64,000 nt of DNA from Cryptomeria japonica. Lineage: Eukaryota; Streptophyta; Pinopsida; Cupressales; Cupressaceae. Positions 54,889 through 64,000 of the stretch are shown here, piece by piece. The position numbers and the translations under genes were made by a program. The stretch spans positions 169,105,861-169,169,860 of the forward strand of contig NC_081406.1 in the NCBI RefSeq assembly GCF_030272615.1, given 5' to 3'. The notes below the pieces were generated by a model, which was not told where the DNA came from, searched no databases, and worked only from the letters and a program-made list of their open reading frames with translations. Position 1 is the first letter of the stretch. Each line of letters opens with the position of its first letter.

Positions 54889-57800
54889 ATATGGTCTCCT
54901 AAGAGGTTATATCGTGTCTTAAGGGGTCATAGAACATCATATGACCCCTTAGGACACAAAATGACCCCTAACAACACCATATGGTCTCCTAAGGGGCCAT
55001 ATGGTGTCATAAGGGGTCATAAAACACCATATGACCCCTTAAGACACAATAAGACCCCTAATGACACCATATGGTGTCCTAAGGGGTCATAAGACACCAA
55101 ATGACCCCTTAGGACACCATATAACCTCTAATGACACAATGTGGCATCCTAAAGGGTCATATTGTGTTCTAAGGGGTCATAGGACACCATATGACCCCTT
55201 AGGACACCATATGACCCATAGCACCATATAGTGTCCCAAGGGGTCATATGGTGTCTTAAGGGGTCAAAGAATGTCATATGACCAATTAGGACACAATATG
55301 ACCCATGACGACACCTAAGGGGTCATATAGTGTCATAAGGGGTCATAAGACACCATATGACCCCTTATAACACCATACGATCCCTTATGACACCATATGG
55401 TGTCCTAAGGGGTCATATGGTATGGTGTCCTAAGGGGTCATATAACACCATATGACCCCTTATAACACAAGAAGACCCATAACGACACGATATGGTGTCC
55501 TTAGGGGTCATATGGTTTTAGGAGACACCATATGACCCCTTAGGACACAATATGACCCCTAACGATACCTAAGGGGTCATATGGTGTCCTAAGGGGTTAT
55601 ATGATGTCCTAGGCACCTTTAGGACATAATATGACCCCTTAGCACACCATACAACCCCTAATGACACCATATGGTGTCCTAAGGGGCTGTAGGACACCAT
55701 ATGACCCATTACGACACAATATGACCCCTAACAACACCTAAGGGGTCATAGTGTGTCCCAAGGGGTCATAGGACACCATATGACCCCTAACGACACTATA
55801 TGGTGTGTTAAGGGGTCATATTGTGTCCTAAGGGTTCATAGGAGACCATATGACCTGTAACAACACAAAATGACACCTAACGATACCTAAGGGGTCATAT
55901 GGTGTTCTAAGGGGTCGTAGGACACCATATGACCCCTTAGCACACCATACAACCCCTAATGACACCATATGGTGTCCTAAGGGGTCATAGAACACCATAT
56001 GACCCCTTAGGACACCATACAATGCATACCGATACTATATGGTGTCCTAAGGGGTCATAGGACACCATATGACCCCTTAGGAGACCATATGACCCATAAC
56101 AACATAATATGGTGTCCTAGAGGGTCATAGAACACCATACGACCCCTTATAACACCATACGACCCATAACGATGCCATCTAGTGTTTGAAGGGGTCATAA
56201 GACACAATATTACCCCTTAGGACATAATATGACCCCTAACGATGTCATGTAGTGTCCCAATGGGTCATAGGACACCATAGGACACCATATGACATCATAC
56301 CACCCTTTAACGACACCATATGGTGTCCTAAGGGGTCATATGGTATCCTAAGGGGTCATATGGTATCCTAAGGGGTCATATAACACCATATGACCCCTTA
56401 GAATACAAGAAGACCCATAACGACATGATATGGTGTCCTAAGGGGTCATATGGTGTCCTAAGGGGTTATATGATGTCCTAGGAACCTTTAGTACACAATA
56501 TGACACCATATGGTGTCTTAGAGGATCATAGAACACCATATGACCCCTTAGAACACCATACGACCCATAACGACACCATGTGGTGTCTTAAGGGGTCATA
56601 GGACACCATTTGACCCCTTAGCACACCATATGACCCCTAATGACACCATATGGTGTCCTAAGGATTCATATGGTGTCCTAAGGGGTCATTGAACACCATA
56701 TGACCCCTTAGGACACCATGACACCATTCGATACATAATGACACTATATGGTGTCCTAAGGGGTCATAGGAAACCATATGACCTCTTAGAGGACTATACA
56801 ACCCATAAAAACATAATATGGTGTCTTAGAGGGTAATAGAACACCATATGACCTTTTAGAACACGATACGACCCATAACGACACCATGTGGTGTCTTAAG
56901 GGGTCATAAGACATAATATTACCCCTTAGGACATAATATGACCCCTAACAACGCCATATAGTGTCCTAAGGGGTCATAGGACACCATATGACCCCTTAGG
57001 ACACCATACCACCCTTTAAGACACCATATGGTTTCCTAAGGGGTCATATGGTATCCTAATGGGTCATATAACACCATATGGCCCCTTAGAACACAAGAAG
57101 ACTCATAACCACATGATATGGTGTCCTAAGGGGTCATATGGTGTCATCAGACACCATATGACTCCTTAGGACACAATATGATCCCTAACGATACCTAAGG
57201 GGTCATATGGTGTCCTAAGGGGTTATATGATGTCCTAGGAACCTTTAGAACAAAATATGACCCTTTAGCACACCATACAACCCTTAATGACACCATATGG
57301 TGTCCTAAGGGGTCATAGGACACTATATGACTCCTTAGGAGACCATACGACCCATAACAACATAATATGATATCCTTGAGGGTCATAGAATACCATATGA
57401 CCCCTTAGAACACCATACGACATATAACGACACAATGTGGTGTCCTAAGGGGTCATAAGACACAATATGACCCCTTAGGACATAATATGACCCCTAACGA
57501 CGTTATATAGTGTCCTAAGGGGTCATACAAAACCATATGACCCCATAGAACACCATATAACCCCTTAGAACACCATATGACCCTTTATGACACCATATGG
57601 TGTCCTAAGGTGTCATATGGTATCCTAAGGGGTCATATAAAACTATATGACCCCTTAGAACACCATATAACCCCTTAGAACATAAGAAGACCCATAATGA
57701 CACGATATGGTGTCCTAAGGGGTCATATGGTGTTATGAGACACCATATGACCCCTTAGGACACAATATGACCCCTAACAATATCTAAGGGGTCATATGGT

Positions 57801-59328
57801 GTCCTAAGAGGTTATATGATGTCCTAGGAATCTTTAGGACACAATATGACCCCTTAGCACACCATACAATCCCAAACGACACCATATGGTGTCCTAAGGG
57901 GTGGTAGGACACTATATGACCCATTAGGACACAATATGACCCCTAACAACACCTAAGGGGTCATATTGTGTCCTAAGGGGTCATAGGACATCATATGACC
58001 CCTAACGACACAAAATGACACCTAACAATACCTAAGGGGTCATATGGTGTTATAAATAGTCATAGGACACCATATGACCCCTTAGCACACCATACCACCC
58101 TTAATGACACCATATGGTGTCCTAAGGGGTCATAGAACACCATATGACCCCTTAGGAAACCATACGATGCATAATGAAACCATATGGTGTCCTAAGGGGT
58201 CATAGGACACCATATGAACCCTTAGGAGACCATACGACCCATAACAACATAAAATTGGTGTCCTAAGGGGTCATAGAACACCATATGACCCCTCAGAAGA
58301 CCATACGACCCATAACGACACCATGTGGTGTCTGAAGGGGTCATAGGACACAATATGACCCCTTAGGACATAATATGACCACTCGTGACATCATATAGTG
58401 TCCTAAGGGGTCATAGGACACCGTATGACCCCTTAGGACATAAAATAACCCTAATGACACTTAAGGGGTCATAGGACACCATACGACACATAACAACACT
58501 AAATGGTATCCCAAGGGGTCATATGGTGTCCTAACGTGTCATAGGACACCATACGACCCATAGCACCATATTGTCTCCAAGCATATGGTGTCCTAAGGGG
58601 TCATACGACACCATATGACCCATTAGGACACTATAAGACCCCTGATGACACCTAATGGATCATATATTGTCGTAAGGGTTCATAGGACACCATATGACCC
58701 CTTAGGACACTATATGACTCCTTGTGATACCATATGGTGTCCCAAGGTATCGTATGGTATCCTAAGGGGTCATATAATGTCCTAAGGGGTCATATTGTGT
58801 CCTAAGGGGTTTTAGGACACCATATGACCCCTTAGGACACCATAAGACCCATAACGACACCATATGATGTCCTAAGGGGTCATATGGTGTCCTAAAGGGT
58901 CATGGGACACCATATGACCTCTTAGGACATAGTATGAGCCCTAACAAAACCTAATGGATCATATGGTGTCTAAGGGGTCATACGATGTCTTATGACAGCT
59001 TAGGACACAATATGACCCCTTAGCACACCATACAACCCCCAATGACACCATATGACCCATTCGGACACAATATGACCCATTCGGACACAATATGACCCCT
59101 AACAATACCTAAGGGGTCATATGGTGTCCTAAGGGGTCATAGGATACTATATGACCCCTTAACACACCATACGACTTGTAATGACACCATATGGTGTCCT
59201 AAAGGCTCATAGAACACCATATGACCCCTTAGAACACCATAAGACTTATAACAACATCATATGGTGTCCTAAGGTGTCATATGGTGTTCTAAAGGTTCAT
59301 GAGACACCATATGACCCTTTAGGACACC
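54889..59328. repeat. Palindromic 20-bp satellite array in element H
   Basis: About 4.4 kb made of the unit ATATGACCCCTTAGGACACC and its reverse complement GGTGTCCTAAGGGGTCATAT in frequent alternation. Two dyad centres recur: CCATATGG, and CCTTAGG or CCTAAGG. Variants with TAACGACACC or ACGACCCATAACGACACC are interspersed. Divergence between units is moderate; there is no perfect higher-order period by eye. By length about 220 units. Short frames in all directions are repeat-derived. Confidence 0.95.
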
Positions 59329-59735
59329 ATATTCTCTCTCACATTATTTCTTTTCCTCAATTACCCTCGATCACCTCTCTCCTCCTATGGGTTTATAGAT
59401 ACTTCCCTCTCCCCCTCTACCCACCCCCTAATAACTCTCTAAGTCTCTCTTCACCTCTGTCCCCATCTCTCTTCTCTCTTTGTTGATACTTTCCCCTCTC
59501 CCCCTCTCCTCCTACCCCCTAATAATCTCAAACTCTCCCTCTCATTCTCTCTTCACCCCAATCACCCCCTCCCTCTCTCTCTTCACCTTCCACCTAATTA
59601 CCTATAGCTCTCTCTCTCTCACACACACACTCTCTCTTCCCCCCAATTAATCTCTCCTTCTCACCTCTCTCCCCCTCTCCTTTTTTTGATACTTCCCTAT
59701 GCCTCTCCTTGTCCCCTCTGAATTTTGTTGCTAGA
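59329..59735 (+). repeat. Second CT-rich tract of element H
   Basis: CTCTCTCCCCCTC-type sequence directly after the satellite, the same strand bias as the left tract. Confidence 0.85.
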
Positions 59736-59990
59736 GATGAGAATGAAATGCAGAGAGACTAGTCTAGATCTTAGGGAAGAGAGAGTGACATAGAGGAGAA
59801 AATTATGAAGAGGTAGAAATATAAGCACCTTGTAGAGCTGGAGAGATTTAATGAGGTATTCATTGATAGTTAGAGATATAGGTCTAGAGAGAGATGTATA
59901 AATATGGACAAAAGAGAGGGAGGAAGAAACAAATAGGTGGTGTGATAGGTTTAGGAGAGAGAGGTGGAGAAAGGAACAAACATAGATAAC
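59736..59990 (+). repeat. GA-rich tract of element H
   Basis: AGAGAGAGTGACATAGAGG-type sequence: the reverse-complement counterpart of the left CT tract, as expected for the inner end of an inverted arm. Confidence 0.8.
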
Positions 59991-61261
59991 ATGGTTTATC
60001 AAAATTTATCGAACTCAATAAAATTCATAAATTTTTTATTATTAATTAATTACTTATTTAGTTTATTTTGAGATGATTGTTACAAAAATTCATGCAATAG
60101 GGAAATCATATGAAAAAGTCATGAGTTTTTTATGTTTTAAAAATTAAGGATGAATTTAAATGAATTATAATTATTTTTTAAAACAAATAATTGAAAATAT
60201 ACCTATTCCATATCATAGAGCTCTTAATTACCTTTCCAATGCCTATAAAAAATCAAAATTTCAATATAAAACGCAAAAGTTATGCCCAATTTACTAAAAT
60301 ATATTTTTTTATTTTTTCAAAAATCAGATATCCGATTTTATCCAATAAAATCCAATATCCGATTTTATCCGATATCCGATTTTAAAACATAAATTTTTCC
60401 CTCCATATTTTGGTTCGGGTTTGCTTTGGGATTTGGCTTGGAAGTGACAAGCCCAGAAAGTCAACTGAAAAAAATGTGTTTTTCAGTATTCCTTGATTTT
60501 CCAGACTTTACATTCATGGCTGACGACTTTTTTTATAGCCAAAATTGATAAAACGAAAAGGGTTTTTTAAGGACATTCTCAGCTTTCCAACAATATAAGG
60601 CTTGTCTTATTTCGACTTTAATAAATAATTATTATTTATTTCCTAATTGAATTCTAACAAAAGTCCTGATTGATAGACTGATTGAAAAATACTCATAACT
60701 TTCAAACCGCATAACATTTTTTGAATCTGAAACATGAGTCACATCCTATGCTTCGTCTAATATATGGAAAAATTTAAAAAAATTGAATTTCATAAGGTTT
60801 TGACCAAGTTAAGGTGGTCAGACGTAGGAGTTTTTGAATTTTTGAAAAGTTGTAGTAAAAAATTCATAAATAATTATTTACTTTATAAAAAATTATAAAA
60901 AAATATGTGTCACATCGAGACATGAGTCTAATAATTATATTATAAATCTTATAAAAAAATATTATGATTTGATTGTGATTAGGGTGGTCAGACATACACC
61001 TACTTCTTATCTTTTTCTTGAAATTTTTGTACCACTGCATTGAAATTTGAAAATTTCATCAAATAGAATTTTTTTTTTCAAAAGACAACTAGTAGCTTAG
61101 AAACTACATTCAGTTTTCTATAGATTCTCTTCTTACGTATTTTAAAAATAATGTTCATAAATTATTCAATTTTTCATGTCAAGTTGCAAAACTCTGATTT
61201 TTTGAAATTTCATTGCCACTTAAGGGCCTGTTTTGGCACACCATGATCCTACACATACCCA
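59991..61261 (-). repeat. Right inverted arm of element H
   Basis: 59991-60395 pairs with the left arm in reverse orientation, including the GATATCCGAT palindromes (60325-60385). About 60400-61190 has no counterpart on the left and contains AGGTGGTCAGAC/GGGTGGTCAGAC twice (60822 and 60992). 61190-61261 is the terminal inverted repeat. Confidence 0.7.
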
Positions 61262-61895
61262 GAAATTCTAGATCTTGTACATTTAGATTTATGTGGTCCA
61301 ATGTCAATTCCATCCCTAAGTGGATTTTTGTATTATGTAACTTTCATAGATGACTACTCTAGGAAGACTTGGATTTATTTATTAAGGTCTAAGGAGTCTG
61401 ATGAAGTCTTAGGTAGATTCAAAGAGTTTAAGGCTCAAGTAGAAAATTTATCTGGAAAGAGAATTAAATTTTTAAGGTTTGATAATGGCGGTGAGTACAC
61501 CTCTGGTAGATTTCATGATTTTTGTATTGAGGTGGGGATCATGAGGGAGTTTTGTGTCCCTTACAACCCTCAGCAAAATGGGGTTTCAGAAAGAATGAAC
61601 AAATCTATTGTTGAAGTTGCAAAAGCCATGATCCATGACCAAGACCTTCAAACCTTTCTTTGGGCAGAAGCTTCTAGAACAGAAATGTACGTTCAGAATA
61701 AATGTACTCACCGGATATTGTGGAATATGACTCCAGAAGAAGCCTCTTCAGGGATTAAGCCTGATGTCAGTCACCTATATTCTCAAGGACAAGAGGACCA
61801 AATTGGAACCTTTTGGCAAGAGAGGAATATCTATGGGCTACAGTGAAACCTCCAAAGCCTACTGAATTTACATTCTTGGTCAGAAGCAAATAGAA
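61262..61895 (+). pseudogene. Copia E integrase
   Basis: Core from EILDLVHLDLCGP through FIDDYSRKTWIYLL, FLRFDNGGEYTSG and VPYNPQQNGVSERMNKS to WAEASRTEMYVQNK. The three catalytic acids are present (HLD, FDN, SERM). A frameshift follows near 61780 after KPDVSHL. This part lies directly against the right end of element H. Confidence 0.92.
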
Positions 61896-63791
61896 GTGAG
61901 CAGAGATGTTGCATTTAGAAAATCAAAGGGGTCTTGCATGAAGATAGATGATGAAAATCATGAGACTCCTCAAGACATGGACATTGATCATACTCCTGAG
62001 ATTAAGAGGGAATCCACTGAACCTGTAGTAGATGATGATCTAATTGAACCTTTGGATCCTATTGATGGGCCTAGAGATATTATTGTGAGTCGAAAGAGAC
62101 CTCTTTGGGCAAGAAACACTATGCAGGAGGCAAAACAGTTTGCAGCTCCTAGAGGCACATTCAAAGAAAGTAAAAGACCACATAGGTTCTTTATCTATGT
62201 TGCATTGATGTGTAATCTTATTGAGACTGAACCTTCCAGTGTTGAGGAAGCCTCAAAACAACAAGTATGGAAAGATGCAATGGATGAAGAGTATCAATCC
62301 ATTATCAAGAATGATGTGTGGGATATTGTTCTTAGACCTAAGGGGAAGTTCGTTGTATCTTCCAAGTGGTTGTACAAGATTAAGCATGCAACTGATGGAA
62401 GCATTGAGAAGTACAAGGCTAAATTCGTGGCTCGGGGTTTCTCTCAAAAAGAGGGAATAGACTATGAAGAACCTTTTTCTCCTGTTGTTCGCTATACTTC
62501 TATCAGGACCATCATTGCCATTACAACAGCTAAGGGGTGGAAGCTACATCAGATGGATGTAAAGACAACTTTTCTTAATGGTGTGATTGAGGAAGAAGTC
62601 TACATTGAACAACCTGAGGGTTTCATGGTTCATGGGAAAGAGTCTCATGTATGCAAATTGAAGAAAGCATTATATGGCCTTAAGCAGGCTCTTCGTGCAT
62701 GGTATGAAAGAATTGACAAATACTTAGTGGGCTTGGGTTTCTACAAGAATGATGTTGATCTGAATCTTTACTTCAAAGTATTCAATGGTGAAATGTTGAT
62801 CTTGGTACTATATGTTGATGACCTATTTGTTACTGGGGAAGATCGTCTCATCCTTAGATGCAAGAAGGAGTTGACTTCAAAATTTGAGATGAAGGACCTA
62901 GGACTCATGCATTTCTTTCTTGGTTTGGAAGTATGGCAGAGGCCTAATGAGATTATCCCGAGTGAAGGAAAATACACCATTAACATCTTAAAGAGATTTG
63001 GAATGTTAGATTGCAAGTCTATGTCTACACTGATGGAAACTAACTTGAAGAAATTGAGGGAAGCTACATCTAGTTCAGATCTTGTGGATCCTATTATGTA
63101 CAGGTTGTTGATTGGATCTTTGATGTATCTAGTCAACACCAAACTAGATATTTGCTATGCAATGAGTGCACTTAGTCAATTCATGTGTGAACCAAGACAG
63201 ATACATTTAGTTGCAGCCAAGCATATCTTGAGATACTTGCGTGGCACAATTGGATATGGCTTGAAATATTCTTCCAGTGTGGACCTAAATCTAGAAGGCT
63301 ATTCTGATTCTGATTGGGCAGGGAGTGTTACTGATCGAAAGAGCACCTCTGTTTGTTGCTTTAGTTTGGGATCTGCTATGATTTCTTGGTGTAGCAGTAA
63401 GCAGTCTTCAGTGGTGCTGAGCACCGCAGAGGCAGGATACATTGTAGCATATGTGGCAACTCGCAATGTGGTGTGGCTTTAGAAACTCCTTGCAGGATTG
63501 TTTGGACAATCATTGGAGCCTACCACTATTCATTGTGATAACCAAAGTTGTGTGAATCTTTTAGTGAATCCAATGTTCCATGATAGAACTAAGCATGTTG
63601 AGATCCAGTACCACTACATCAGAGATATGGTACAAAGGAATGTTGTATAGTTCAAATACATTTGTACTACGTAGAATACAACTGACATTCTCACCAAGCC
63701 TCTTGCCAAAGTGAAGCTTGTGCATTTTCGAGACAAGCTTGGAGTTGTGGAGAATAAAGCCCTTGCTAAGAGCGAGTTTCATCATCAGTGA
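61896..63791 (+). pseudogene. Copia E reverse transcriptase and RNase H
   Basis: One open stretch to 63482, then the frame continues past TAG codons (63480, 63648 and 63672) to its stop at 63789-63791. RT blocks: WKDAMDEEYQSIIKNDVWD, KWLYKIKHATDGS, LHQMDVKTTFLNG, EEVYIEQPEGF, ALYGLKQALRAWYE and the catalytic LYVDDLFVTGED. Then come KYTINILKRFGM, LIGSLMYLV and RNase H (YSDSDWAGSVTDRKST, VVLSTAEAGYIVAYVATR, HCDNQSCVNLLVNP, DILTKPLAKVKL). AEAGY stands where the family usually has AEAEY, so one RNase H acid is lost. Confidence 0.92.
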
Positions 63792-64000
63792 TTTATTGAG
63801 ATGTATTATATAATGCATTCTTCTCTGTGAGAGAAGTTTGAGGTGCAAGCCCTTGTTAATGCATTCTTCTCTATGAGAGAAGTTTGAGGTGTAAGCCCTT
63901 GTTCCACCCTCTGTGAGTAGATATGGTGGATCCACCCTCTGGGAGTAGCCACAGGTGCCTCCAAAGGATAAATATGTCCATCCTTTGGCAATTTGAAACC
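63792..64000 (+). other. Copia E post-pol segment with 46-bp duplication
   Basis: 63814-63859 and 63860-63905 are two near-identical copies starting TGCATTCTTCTCT. Then CCACCCTCTGTGAGTAG and CCACCCTCTGGGAGTAG repeat. The 3' LTR was not reached. Confidence 0.75.

Larger units (their letters stand above)
53267..61261. mobile_element. Element H: 8-kb non-coding inverted-repeat element carrying a satellite
   Basis: Left end TAGGGTATGTGCAAGATCA, right end (reverse complement) TGGGTATGTGTAGGATCA. Inner parts of the arms match again in inverted orientation (about 53515-53625 against 60210-60310, with AACTTTTGCGTTT in both). Flanks CTAATTCT (53259-53266) and GAAATTCT (61262-61269) share 6 of 8 bases. 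The copia E frame resumes exactly at 61262. Interior order: left arm, CT-rich tract, 4.4 kb palindromic satellite, CT-rich tract, GA-rich tract, right arm. No transposase or other coding sequence is seen. The YAGGG-like ends and possible 8-bp duplication recall hAT elements, whereas long arms recall Mutator-like or foldback elements. The superfamily is left open. Confidence 0.8.
50960..64000 (+). mobile_element. Copia E, split by element H, 3' end outside window
   Basis: A 5' LTR (50960-51701) and primer site are followed by gag, protease, integrase, RT and RNase H. Element H (53267-61261) interrupts it at the start of the integrase core. The frame resumes at 61262 with EILDLVHLDLCGP. The polyprotein ends at 63789-63791, and a post-pol segment continues to the window end without a second LTR. 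Several stops and frameshifts are present, but RT and RNase H form one 528-codon open stretch, the longest copia frame here. Confidence 0.9.

Noticed and set aside
54889-59328. Short frames reading TPYDPLGHH-like repeats in the satellite
   Set aside because: They occur in several frames on both strands and simply translate the 20-bp unit.
53267-61261. PIF/Harbinger assignment of element H (TTA next to GGGTATG on the left)
   Set aside because: The right side has AGA instead of TTA or TAA after CATACCC, and the 8-bp reading CTAATTCT/GAAATTCT fits better and restores the copia E frame at 61262.

Overview
This window is nuclear DNA from a seed plant with a large, repeat-rich genome. I lean towards a gymnosperm because of the layered, decayed retroelements, but the sequence does not settle this. 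There is no prokaryotic gene organisation. Nearly all coding sequence belongs to Ty1/copia retrotransposons, with Ty3/gypsy-type sequence between them. The only host-like gene is a damaged DUF569 (actin cross-linking/fascin-like) pseudogene near 45.7-46.5 kb.

Layout. (1) 1-12.3 kb is a nest. Copia 'A' (+), cut off by the window start, is split in its RNase H by copia 'B' (-, 546-8650). B is itself split by a solo gypsy-type LTR (3584-4817, perfect TSD GAACT). A's 3' LTR (9353-12287) is interrupted by a fragment of a further copia, 'F', that carries a GC-rich island. (2) 12.3-16.2 kb has no recognised gene except a broken acidic coding-like tract. (3) 16223-21689 is copia 'D', complete but dead, with unusual TA...TA termini and TSD GTTGT. 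(4) 21.7-29.2 kb is decayed gypsy-type sequence with two irregular short-keyword repeat fields and two LTR-like promoters that share a palindromic telo-box. (5) 29.2-44.4 kb is copia 'C' (Sirevirus-like), split by the young 8.1 kb element 'G' (34112-42243, TSD GTATT). G encodes only gag-protease and no reverse transcriptase or integrase. (6) 44.4-51.0 kb holds gypsy fragments, the DUF569 pseudogene and purine-rich tracts. (7) 51.0 kb to the window end is copia 'E', split in its integrase by the 8.0 kb non-coding element 'H' (53267-61261).

The most unusual object is H. It has inverted-repeat termini and diverged inverted arms, and it carries a 4.4 kb satellite built from ~20-bp units in alternating orientation, so the array is a chain of palindromes. 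It encodes no recognisable transposase. In every nest the interrupted reading frame resumes cleanly on the far side of the insert, which is the main support for the boundaries.

How the parts relate: the copia elements each carry (or carried) gag, protease, integrase, RT and RNase H in the order PR-IN-RT-RH, with tRNA-iMet-type primer sites (TGGTATCAGAGC). All copia polyproteins here are broken by stops, frameshifts or insertions. G would depend on proteins supplied by another element, and H on a transposase encoded elsewhere.
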